A stretch of 64,000 nt of DNA from JBBRDU01 sp038230335 (GTDB lineage: Bacteria > Verrucomicrobiota > Verrucomicrobiia > Chthoniobacterales > UBA10450): assembly GCA_038230335.1 (NCBI GenBank), contig JBBRNL010000004.1, positions 186,001 through 250,000 on the forward strand, given 5' to 3'. The notes under the pieces were generated by a model that worked only from the letters and a program-made list of their open reading frames with translations, did no database searches and was not told the origin of the DNA. Positions 1-8,935 of this stretch are shown here, piece after piece. Position numbers and translations under genes: made by a program. Within the stretch, counting starts at the first letter, position 1. Every line of letters begins with the position of its first letter.

Positions 1-1394
1 TGTGGGGCGGCTCCTATGCCGGGTTCGATCAATGGGCCACGGCCAAGGAATTTCCACTTCACCTAACGACTATTGTGCCCGTCGCGTCCGCCCATCCCCC
101 GCTCGATTACCCTTCGAGCAATAATGTTGGCGAAACCTACGATGTCCGCTGGTTCACCTTCACCAGCGGGCATACCGGCCAGGCCAACCTCTTTGGCGAC
201 GACAAATTCTGGCGCACAAAATTCCTCGATGCCTACAAACAGCATCTCCCCTTCAAGTCGCTCGACACCTTTGTCGGCAATCCATCGGCCAACTTTCAGC
301 GCATCGTCAAACATCCCATGGCCGACGCCTATTACGACGCCATGGCGCCCACGCCCGAACAGTATCAGAAATTGAATCTCCCCATCCTCACCATCACCGG
401 CCAATACGACGGCGATGAAATGGGCGCGCTCGCCTTTTACCGCGATCATCTGGCCAACGCTTCACCCGAAGCCCGGGCCAAACATTTTCTCATCATCGGG
501 CCATGGGACCACGCCGGCACGCGCACGCCCACCGATGATGTGGCAGGCGTCAAGCTGGGCTCAGGAAGTCTGCTCGATATGAACGATCTCCATCGGCAGT
601 GGTACGACTGGACCATGAAATCCGGCGCGAAACCGGATTTCCTCAAGAACCAGGTCGCCTACTACGTGTTAGCGCCGGGTAACAACGGCGCGAACGGCGA
701 ATGGAAATACGCCGACAGTTTGGAAACCTTAACGGCGAATCCAAAGACTTTTTACCTCGATTCCGCGAAGGGCGATGCCAACGGCGCGTTTCGCTCCGGG
801 AAATTGATCCCGACTCAGCCGAACGAAGGAGCCGACCACTATACTTATGACCCTCTCGACACGCATCGCGGTGAAGAAGTCGAAGGCGTCGAAGCAACCG
901 ACAAGATTGCCGGGCTCGATCAGCGCTATCCCCTCAGCATCGGCGAAGATGGATTGGTTTATCATACCGATCCGTTGCCTAACGAGCTCCCGATAATCGG
1001 TTGCCCCCAGGTCACCCTCTGGCTGTCGATCGATACTCCCGACACCGACCTTTCCGCTGATCTTTATGAAATCCAACCGGACGGAACCAGCATCGCCCTC
1101 TGGAGCGATCTCCGTCGCTTGCGCTACCGGGATTCCTTGCGCGAAGCGAAACTCGTTAAACCGGGCGAAGTGGTGAAGTGCGAGTTCAAGCCCGGCCTGT
1201 TCGTCGCGCGACGCCTCATGAAAGGAAGTCGTCTGCGCCTTGTCATTTCTTCGCCGAACTCCATTTTCTGGCAAAAGAATTACAATTCTGGCGGCGTAGT
1301 AGCCGAGGAGACAGCCAAGGATGCCAAAACCGCGCATGTGCAAATTTACCACGACACCAATCACGCCAGCACCATTCAACTCCCGCTGCGCTGA
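1..1394 (+). CDS. CocE/NonD family hydrolase, 5' partial
   Basis: Alpha/beta-hydrolase of the CocE/NonD (X-Pro dipeptidyl-peptidase, S15-like) family, expected to cleave an ester or acyl-proline type bond. The frame is open from base 3 to the TGA at 1392-1394, so the true start lies left of the window. The first visible residues, WGGSYAGFDQW, contain the G-x-S-Y-x-G nucleophile elbow. A TGQYDGDE segment fits the catalytic acid and GPWDHAG fits the catalytic histidine of the family. The C-terminal part (GCPQVTLWLSIDTPDTDL and onward) is the jelly-roll domain typical of these enzymes. Substrate cannot be predicted. It lies just upstream of, and on the same strand as, the duplicated cyclase/receptor/peptidase module, which suggests a shared hydrolytic role. 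Confidence 0.88.
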   Translation, partial: WGGSYAGFDQWATAKEFPLHLTTIVPVASAHPPLDYPSSNNVGETYDVRWFTFTSGHTGQANLFGDDKFWRTKFLDAYKQHLPFKSLDTFVGNPSANFQRIVKHPMADAYYDAMAPTPEQYQKLNLPILTITGQYDGDEMGALAFYRDHLANASPEARAKHFLIIGPWDHAGTRTPTDDVAGVKLGSGSLLDMNDLHRQWYDWTMKSGAKPDFLKNQVAYYVLAPGNNGANGEWKYADSLETLTANPKTFYLDSAKGDANGAFRSGKLIPTQPNEGADHYTYDPLDTHRGEEVEGVEATDKIAGLDQRYPLSIGEDGLVYHTDPLPNELPIIGCPQVTLWLSIDTPDTDLSADLYEIQPDGTSIALWSDLRRLRYRDSLREAKLVKPGEVVKCEFKPGLFVARRLMKGSRLRLVISSPNSIFWQKNYNSGGVVAEETAKDAKTAHVQIYHDTNHASTIQLPLR

Positions 1395-1450
1395 TAAACT
1401 GGGCTTTCGTCTCGTAATTTCGCGCCGTTGTTGTTAAACCGGACGTATTC

Positions 1451-3874
1451 ATGCAGCAGGGCGATCACGATTTGCATTTGGAAATCGCGCACGTGTTGTT
1501 CATCGACATTGTCGGCTACTCCCAACGACTGGCGGACGAGCAGATCGCACTGGTCAAACGGCTGAATGATTTAGTGCGTGGCACCGAACAATTTCGCCAG
1601 GCCGAAGCGGCCGGGAAATTGATTCGATTGCCGACAGGCGATGGAATGGCGCTGGCGTTCTTCACCGCGCCTGATGCTCCGGTGCGCTGCGCCATTGAAA
1701 TAAACAAAGCCGATCTGGCCGACCCGAAGATCGAGTTGCGCATGGGAATCCACAGCGGACCGATCGATCGGCTCTCGGATGTGAACGATCGCACGAATGT
1801 AACCGGCGCCGGTATCAACATGGCGCAGCGCGTCATGGATTGCGCCGATGCCGGTCATATCCTGCTCTCACAACGGATTGCCGACGATCTCGCCCAGTAC
1901 GCGCGATGGCAACCGTATCTACACTCGTTAGGCGACATAGAAGTGAAGCACGGAGTCCGACTCGGTCTCGTTAATTTCTATTCTGATCAGTTTGGCAATC
2001 CCGCCACGCCGGAAAAGCTCCAGCGTGTCGAACGTGAGCGGCTCACTGGAGCGAAGGCCGAGAGCAAACGCGCTGCTCGTACACGACTCGTTCGAATTGG
2101 CGCGGTTGCTTCCATTCTCGCCCTAGTGCTGGCCGGAGCTTTCTGGATTCTCGAGCGCCGCGCCGAACAAACCGCGCGCGCGCGCCTCGGTGATATTCCC
2201 GCGCAGAGCGTGGCCGTCCTCCCGTTCGAGAACCTGAGCGCGGATCCGGCGAATGCGTTTTTCGCCACCGGCATCCAGGATGAAATCATTACGCGCCTGT
2301 CGAAGATTGCGGCGCTCAAAGTCATCTCGCGAACTTCCACCGCGCAATACGGGAGCAAGCCTGGAAATCTCGCGCAGATCGCGAAGGAGCTTGGCGTCGT
2401 TGCCATTCTCGAAGGCAGCGTGCAGAAGGTCGGCAATACGATTCGCGTCAATGTTCAGCTGATCAAACCCACGACCGACTCGCATCTTTGGGCAGAAATC
2501 TACGACCGCGAATTGATCGACATTCTGAAAGTGGAGAGCGACGTGGCCACGGAGATCGCCTCCTCATTGCGCGCGACGCTCAGTCCGGAGGAGAAAACGC
2601 TGGTCGAAAACAAGCCCACGAACAATGCCGAGGCTTACGTGCTTTATCTGAAAGGGATTGAAGCGGTGACTCGCGCCGTCGGAAGCGCGGTGCCACTAGA
2701 GGAAGCGCAGCATTTCTTCGAGCAAGCGATCGCGGCGGACCCGCCATTCGCGTTGGCCCACGCGCGTCTTTCCCGCGCCCATTCGTCGATCCACGCGCTT
2801 TATCAGCCGACAGAGATTCATAAGCTCTCGAGCAAAGCGGAAGCGGATGAAGCATTGCGATTACAACCTGACCTGAGCGAAGCACATCTTGCGCTCGGTA
2901 ATTACTTCGGGCGAGTCGAGCGTGACTACGAGAAGGCGCTGAAGGAATACGCAATTGCAAGGAAGACTTCGCCGAACGACAGCACGATTTTGATGTCTAC
3001 CGGAAATATTCACATGCGGCAGGGACACTTCCGCGAAGCCATTGCGGATCTAGAACGCGCGGCTTCGTTAGACCCGCGTAGTGGCAATGTCTTTGATGCG
3101 CTCGGGAACGCCTACGGCACAGTGGAATTATTCTCGGCCGCCGAAAAGGCCAAGAAACGCGCGGCCGAACTCACACCGGGGCCGTCGGCCGGCAAGTTCA
3201 CCGAGGAATGCAGTTGGGCTTCGGCGTATTTGGAGTTGACCGGAAGTTTTGAAAAAATCGATGAAGTGTTAGCCAAAGGATCGACCGATCCGAAGGATGA
3301 TCCGGCGGGTTTAATGGCTGCATTGCGGTTTTGGGCGCGAATGGAGGAGCGCAATTACGCTGAGGCCGAACGTATTCTCGACGCTTGTCCGGTGACGATC
3401 TTTGAGCAGTGGAGCGGGCCGCGCGTAACGAAAAGTTTTTACCTCGGCATCGTCGCGATGGTCCGGGGTGACTCAGCGAAAACGAAGCCGCTGTTCGAAG
3501 TGGAGCTTCAATTCGCACGGAGCGAACTGAACGAAATGCCTGATTCCGCTAATCGACACGCGCAGATCGGACTTGTTTGTGCCTATCTCGGTCAGAAAGA
3601 GGAAGCGATCAGCGAGGGCAAGCGCGCGGTCGATCTTCTGCCGGTAGCAAAAGATGCATTCGAGGGGCCGTGGCTTCTTTACAATCTCGCCGAGATTTAT
3701 GGACGAGTCGGCGAGCCAGAAGAGGCAATCACATTGCTCGAAAAATCGCTAACCATTCCCGGGGTCATAACCCTGCCTCAGCTCAAACGCCAATGGGAGT
3801 GGGATCCGCTGCGGCAAAATCCTCGTTTCCAAAAACTGCTGGCCACTCCGCCACCAAAATTGGTTTACCAATAA
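1451..3874 (+). CDS. Cyclase-homology/TolB-like/TPR membrane protein (module copy A)
   Basis: An 807-residue fusion protein. Residues about 1-180 are a class III nucleotidyl cyclase homology domain: metal-binding aspartates D19 (in FIDIVGYS) and D64 (in TGDGMALAFF), and the Asn/Arg pair N123 and R127 (INMAQR). The residues that usually select adenine, a Lys four before the second Asp and an Asp seven before the Asn, are L60 and N116, so ATP specificity is doubtful. A single membrane segment lies near 214-233. Residues about 250-355 (SVAVLPFENLSADPANAF) are a TolB/FlgO-like domain, and the rest is TPR repeats. It is followed by a remnant of a third paralogue and a TonB receptor. Its full-length paralogue is at 8936. 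Role (sensor or signalling scaffold) is inference. Confidence 0.85.
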   Translation: MQQGDHDLHLEIAHVLFIDIVGYSQRLADEQIALVKRLNDLVRGTEQFRQAEAAGKLIRLPTGDGMALAFFTAPDAPVRCAIEINKADLADPKIELRMGIHSGPIDRLSDVNDRTNVTGAGINMAQRVMDCADAGHILLSQRIADDLAQYARWQPYLHSLGDIEVKHGVRLGLVNFYSDQFGNPATPEKLQRVERERLTGAKAESKRAARTRLVRIGAVASILALVLAGAFWILERRAEQTARARLGDIPAQSVAVLPFENLSADPANAFFATGIQDEIITRLSKIAALKVISRTSTAQYGSKPGNLAQIAKELGVVAILEGSVQKVGNTIRVNVQLIKPTTDSHLWAEIYDRELIDILKVESDVATEIASSLRATLSPEEKTLVENKPTNNAEAYVLYLKGIEAVTRAVGSAVPLEEAQHFFEQAIAADPPFALAHARLSRAHSSIHALYQPTEIHKLSSKAEADEALRLQPDLSEAHLALGNYFGRVERDYEKALKEYAIARKTSPNDSTILMSTGNIHMRQGHFREAIADLERAASLDPRSGNVFDALGNAYGTVELFSAAEKAKKRAAELTPGPSAGKFTEECSWASAYLELTGSFEKIDEVLAKGSTDPKDDPAGLMAALRFWARMEERNYAEAERILDACPVTIFEQWSGPRVTKSFYLGIVAMVRGDSAKTKPLFEVELQFARSELNEMPDSANRHAQIGLVCAYLGQKEEAISEGKRAVDLLPVAKDAFEGPWLLYNLAEIYGRVGEPEEAITLLEKSLTIPGVITLPQLKRQWEWDPLRQNPRFQKLLATPPPKLVYQ

Positions 3875-4005
3875 TGCCGGCTAAAGCTTCCAGCGACTCG
3901 TCTCTCGAGATCGATCTGAAACGTGAGTGGACTTGGGACTCACTCGGCCAGAATCCGCGCTTTCAAATTGCTGGCGGGCCTCCGCCAAAGGTGATCTACA
4001 AATAG
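3874..4005 (+). pseudogene. Remnant 3' end of a third cyclase/TPR paralogue
   Basis: Starting at the last base of the preceding stop codon, 43 codons encode a tail with WTWDSLGQNPRFQ and PPPKVIYK. This matches the C-terminal tail of the gene just upstream (WEWDPLRQNPRFQ, PPPKLVYQ) and of the second copy (WHWDPLRNNPRF, PPPKIEYH). Nothing else of that gene is present here. The simplest reading is that a third tandem copy was deleted by recombination, leaving only its last codons. It is unlikely to be a functional gene. Confidence 0.75.
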
Positions 4006-4089
4006 TCTAACAAAACGGAGCTTGTCAGTGGTTCGCGCATCTGGTTAGCCTTTCCCCTGCGAACTGAAGAGAAACTTTCGGGACGCCCA

Positions 4090-7000
4090 ATGAGAACGCG
4101 AATCGCCGGTCGTCCTGTTCTAGCCGCCTCGCTCGCGTTTCTCTATCTCGATCTTACGAACGCGGTCGGGCAGGTCGCGACTACGCACCCCTGCATGTAT
4201 CCAGGCTCAGCCTCGTCTCTCATTTTCGCTCAGATGGACGCAGTCGAGACGGCCACTCCGACTCCGGCGCCAAAAGTAAACGAGAATGGGATGGCCGAAG
4301 CCGAGCGCGTCATGGTCACGGGCTCGAATATTCCCACCGCTGCAGAGGTAGGTCCCAACCCAGTCCAGACCTTGGATCGGGAAAGGATAGACAGGTCAGG
4401 CGAACGCACCACGTCGGAGCTGATCAAAGCTCTGCCCATCGCCAACGCGAATGCAGTGCCGGGAAACAGTAATCCCGGCGATCCCGCTCAAGGGGCTTCA
4501 TCAGTCTCCCTGCGTGGATTGGATCCCGGAGCGACACTTGTGCTGGTCGACGGTCACCGGGTTGTTCCATTTCCTAGCGGGGCACAAGGCGGTACCCAAG
4601 CCTTCTTCGATTTGAATTCGATTCCGAAGGCGGCCATCGAAAGCATCGAGATTCTAAAAGACGGCGCCTCTTCCATTTACGGTGCCGACGCCGTTGCCGG
4701 CGTCGTGAATATCAAGCTGCGTCATGATTACAACGGCGCCGAGACGAACGTCGATTACGGCAATACGACCAGCCGAGACTCCGGTGAATTCAGCGCTTCG
4801 CTCCTTTTTGGCGTCGGCCAGGGAGACACCAACATCACGGGCGTAGTAAACTATCACCGGCGCAATTCCATTGCCTACGCCGATCGAACGTACGCAGCGC
4901 GGCCTTTTAGCCTCAGCACCAACGCTAGTCCATTTAATCTCGAGTTGTCACGTGACGCCGTCATCGCAGCCGGCGGCAATCCCGATCCCGCGCTGGGGGG
5001 ACACTTTTTTTGGACATGCGCCGTTTTTCAGCACGGGAACAAGTCCCGCCTCCGACTATGTCTATACGGCGGGTCGTGCCGTTCATTTCAACCCGCAAAA
5101 ATATATTGTCGCGCTGCCTGACCGGGAGAACTACGGAACCTATATTAGCGCTGATCACAAAATCTTCGGCGACCAGATGGTTCTCTTCGCCGATTTTTCT
5201 CTTCAGCGCGGGAAGATACATTACGACTACTCGTCCACCAACACGGGCGATTTCGGCGATTCCCTGAATGGCCATATCCTGGCCATCCCGCCACATGCAC
5301 CGGGTCCTACTCTGGGAGGCCCGACCTACGCGGAGACGGGTCTCGCCCCGGGTGCCTACAACCCGTTTAACCCTTTCCAGCAGATTATTTCGGGCGGGAG
5401 CCGCGGCCGTCTCTTCGATTTTGGCGACCGGCTCTACGATACCACGACCGATAGCTTGTACCCCACCCTTGGAATCCGGGGCGACAAGTTATTTGACGGG
5501 ACTTGGGGATACGATCTGGCCGCGCGCTACAGTTACATCGTTAGTAACGACTCTTTTAAAGCCCAATCGGCACCACTGATCAATCGCATCTTTAACGCTG
5601 CCGATCCCATCTTTGATCCAGCTTCACCGGAGTACATCGGCACCACCGTGCCCTACAATCCTTTCGGCGATTACCGGCGGCAGAGGAGAAACAACTATCG
5701 GCTGATCGACTTCGCCACCGTTTACGCCAAGACGAAAAACGACGGCTCACTCTTCTCCATCGATCTAAACATTTATACTACCAATCTGTTCACGCTTCCG
5801 GCTGGCGGTGTCGGTCTCGCTTTTGGTGGACAGTTTCAGAACGAGGATCTGGCCAACCGCGCCAGTGCTCCGTTTCTGCGCGGGGATGTCATCCAAGGGA
5901 CTTTCTACACGGAGATCTTCGGAAGCCGGGTGGACTACGCCGGCTATGGAGAAGTGCGCATCCCGGTTTTTAGTCCTGCCTTCAATGCACGCGGATTCTA
6001 CTCCCTTGAGCTTACCGCGGCGGTCCGCTACGAAGCATTTTTGGATACCAACAGCAATGTCACCGTCCCCAAGTTTGGCCTGCGCTGGCAGCCCTTCGAC
6101 GATTCGCTCACCTTTCGAGCGACCTGGGGAGAAGGGTACAAGCAAGCTTCGTTGCACGAACTCAATGCAGCGCCAGCTACCTTTTTCACAGATCTCTTCG
6201 ACCCGGTGACCGGCAAATTTTACCAGGGGTTCGGGGTAAAATTCGTCCCCAACCGCAATCTCCAGGCCGAAGACGCTCGGACTTTCAGTGGCGGCGTTGT
6301 CTACACGCCGAAGTTCGTGCCCGGCCTTACGCTGACGGTTGATCTTTTCGACATCGAAACAACCGGGTGGATCAATCCGTTCATCGATCCAAACGACGTC
6401 CTGCAACGCATCGCTCATGGCCATGGTCTACCCGGAGAAATCGTGGTCCGAGATGCAAACGGCGATCTGGTTTCCCTTCAATTGAGCGATCAAAACAGCG
6501 GCACTCAAAAAGTGCGCGGTGCAGACCTTAGCGTCTCCTATCAGTTGCCAACTCTCGTTGGCACCTTCACCTTCGTAACTCAGGCAACGTTCCTTGACTC
6601 CTATCAATTCTCCTCGGTTCCCGGTGAAACCGAACATGAACTGCGCAGCTCCGCCGTGAGCGGGTTACTTTCGCAGGACGCCTATCTTAAATGGAAAGGG
6701 ACCTCCCGCCTCGAATGGTCATGGGATGGGTTGACCCTGGGCGTCACGGGCAATTATCGAGATGGATTCCACGAGTTCAACGATCGTGGCAATGAGCACT
6801 GGGTGAAGCAGACCTGGTTTTTTGATTTGCAGGCATCCTACAATTTCGACTTCATCGCGCGGAGCAACAGCGCGGTCCCCGGGGTTGCCGTGGCCGGTCC
6901 GACCGACCCGGGCAAGGATATGTCACCTGTCACCGCCAATCTTGCGCCGCCGAAGTGGAGACGATGGCTCGCGGGAACGTCTATCACAGTGGGTTGCACC

Positions 7001-7108
7001 GACGTTTTCGATCAGGATCCACCCGCCTCCGTGTCAAACTATCCTCGTTTCATCTACGACCCGACCGGTCGCTTTGTCTATGTCAGCGTGACGAAAAAAT
7101 TCTGGTAG
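4090..7108 (+). CDS. TonB-dependent receptor, single-base frameshift (module copy A)
   Basis: Outer-membrane TonB-dependent receptor of about 1,000 codons, read in one frame from 4090 to about 4995 and in the next frame from there to 7108. The N-terminus has a signal-like segment, then VMVTGSNIPTAAEVGPNPV and a plug domain ending in LKDGASSIYGADAVAGVVNI. The C-terminal barrel ends in an aromatic strand (VYVSVTKKFW). The frame changes at a run of six G at 4995-5000 just before seven T at 5005-5011; with five G the sequence reads smoothly NPDPALGDTFFGHAPFF. No other stop interrupts the barrel. It may be an assembly indel, a recent inactivation or slippage in a G tract. Ligand unknown; the neighbouring DUF885 peptidase suggests peptide uptake, which is inference. 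Confidence 0.82.
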
Positions 7109-7225
7109 CCGCAGAACCGCTGCCCTGATTTTCTCCGGGGAACGAAACTCGTCCGGGCCATCGATTAATCCGGGATCAAAGGCCGCTCGACAGAGTGTCG
7201 CCTTACCAGCTAACTCAATCGTGTG

Positions 7226-8923
7226 ATGAAATCGTTCTTTGCGGCCGCCGTCGCTTTGATTGCACTCTCTGCCACCGTCCACGCTGCGCCCAGCGCCCAG
7301 ACCGCGACGCTGCAGAAATTGAGCGCCGACTTCTGGACTTGGCGCGCTCGAACCGCTCCCTTTTCCGGCGACGATGTCAACCGGATCGAACGTCCCGGCG
7401 GAATTCGTGATTGGTCGGCCACCGCCGTCACCCAACGGCAAACGCAACTCTCCGAGTTCGAAGCGAAGTGGAAGGCTCTGGATACAACCGGCTGGACCAT
7501 TCCTGATCAGGTTGATTACCGATTGATGGGCTCAGCCCTGGCCCGGGTTCACTGGGAACTCGAGATCAATCCTCGCTGGAAACGCGACCCCAACTTCTAC
7601 ATCGAGCAGACCCTCACGCCGGTGGCCGAGGCGCTCACCGTGCCCGGCCCCTTCAACGATCCCCGCAGCCGCGAGATTCTCGTCCGTCTGCAAAACATTC
7701 CCGACATTCTTCAGGCGGCCGAAAGCAATCTCGTTAAGCCCCCCGCCCCTTTCACCACTGTCGCCATTCAGGCGTTGAAAGGGGTGCGGGAACAGTTGCA
7801 CAAGATGGCGAGCGCCTTGCGGCCTGCTACCACCCTGAAAGACGAGGATCTGGCCGCAGCCGTCGATCGGGCCGGCGCGGCCCTCGAAAAATATCGAGGC
7901 TTTCTCGAAGGTTTGTTGCCTTCTCTCCCCGTCGAGACGGCTCTGGGACGCGACGCTTATCTTTTTTTCCTGAAAAACGTCGCGCTTCTTCCCTATTCAC
8001 CCGAGCAGTTGCTGGCCATGGGCCGGCTCGAATGGGATCGAGCGGTCGCTTTCGAAACTTTCGAGAACCAACGGAATCGCGATGTCCCTCTCCTCTCGTT
8101 AGCCAAAGATATCAATCGCTGGAAGGCGGACGCCGCCGCCAAAGAAATAGCGATTCGCGAGTTTTTGGAGAAGCACAACATCCTGACCGTCCCCGCCTGG
8201 GTGCAACATTACATCTTGCAGCCGATGCCCCTTTACTTGCAGCCCCTCGAAGGTTTCACCGAGATGGATGATTTCACCTCGCCTGCGCGTCTCCAGGATA
8301 ATTGCGTTCGCTACATGAATCCGCCGTCACCGCAGCTTGGATATTTTGGGCGCGCCACCGCCACCGATCCGCGTCCACTCACGGTGCACGAAGGAATTCC
8401 CGGGCATTATTTTCAACTTTGCCTCTCGTGGAAACAGGAAGATCCCATTCGCCGGCACTACTGCGATTCCGGCGTGAACGAAGGAATCGGATTTTACGCC
8501 GAAGAAATGATGCTGCAGGCGGGCCTCTTCGACGACAGCCCGCATACGCGCGAGATCATTTATAATTTTATGCGTCTGCGCGCCTTGCGCGTGGAAGTCG
8601 ATGTGCGTCTCGCGCTCGGTGAGTTCACCCTCGACCAGGCGGCGAACTATCTGGAGCAGAGAGTCCCGATGGATCCCGCAACAGCACGACAGGAAGCGAT
8701 CGCTTTTTCCACCGGCCCGGGCCAGGCCATCACCTATCAAGTTGGCAAGATCCAGATCACGAGGATGCTGGCCGAGGCTCGCCTGCGCGACGGTGAGAAA
8801 TTCAGCCTGCGCGCCTTCCACGATTTCGTCTGGAAGAATGGGAACGTGCCGATCTCTTTGCAGCGCTGGGAATATCTGGGCGACCCCGGCGCCGTGCCCG
8901 CCCTTGCAAAGCCGACGCGGTAG
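7226..8923 (+). CDS. DUF885 family peptidase-like protein (module copy A)
   Basis: Exported protein of 565 residues with an N-terminal signal peptide (MKSFFAAAVALIALSATVHA). It belongs to the DUF885 family of putative zinc metallopeptidases: the HEGIPGH motif (HExxGH, around residue 388) is present, followed by the downstream NEGIGFYAEEMM segment that often supplies the third metal-ligand glutamate. The in-frame GTG at 7223 directly precedes the ATG at 7226; the ATG gives the cleaner signal peptide. It sits 12 nt upstream of the second cyclase gene. A truncated paralogue lies at 14502-15071, and a more distant family member at 44917-46683. Substrate not known. Confidence 0.88.
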   Translation: MKSFFAAAVALIALSATVHAAPSAQTATLQKLSADFWTWRARTAPFSGDDVNRIERPGGIRDWSATAVTQRQTQLSEFEAKWKALDTTGWTIPDQVDYRLMGSALARVHWELEINPRWKRDPNFYIEQTLTPVAEALTVPGPFNDPRSREILVRLQNIPDILQAAESNLVKPPAPFTTVAIQALKGVREQLHKMASALRPATTLKDEDLAAAVDRAGAALEKYRGFLEGLLPSLPVETALGRDAYLFFLKNVALLPYSPEQLLAMGRLEWDRAVAFETFENQRNRDVPLLSLAKDINRWKADAAAKEIAIREFLEKHNILTVPAWVQHYILQPMPLYLQPLEGFTEMDDFTSPARLQDNCVRYMNPPSPQLGYFGRATATDPRPLTVHEGIPGHYFQLCLSWKQEDPIRRHYCDSGVNEGIGFYAEEMMLQAGLFDDSPHTREIIYNFMRLRALRVEVDVRLALGEFTLDQAANYLEQRVPMDPATARQEAIAFSTGPGQAITYQVGKIQITRMLAEARLRDGEKFSLRAFHDFVWKNGNVPISLQRWEYLGDPGAVPALAKPTR

Positions 8924-8935
8924 TGCGGTTACGGC

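Noticed and set aside
3577..3873. The upstream part of a 142-codon frame leading into the cyclase remnant
   Set aside because: It is an out-of-frame reading of the intact cyclase gene; only the part after 3874 has homology.
4871..4995. ATG at 4871 as a separate gene start for the second part of receptor A
   Set aside because: The first 40 codons in that frame are an out-of-frame reading of the receptor; similarity begins only at the frameshift.
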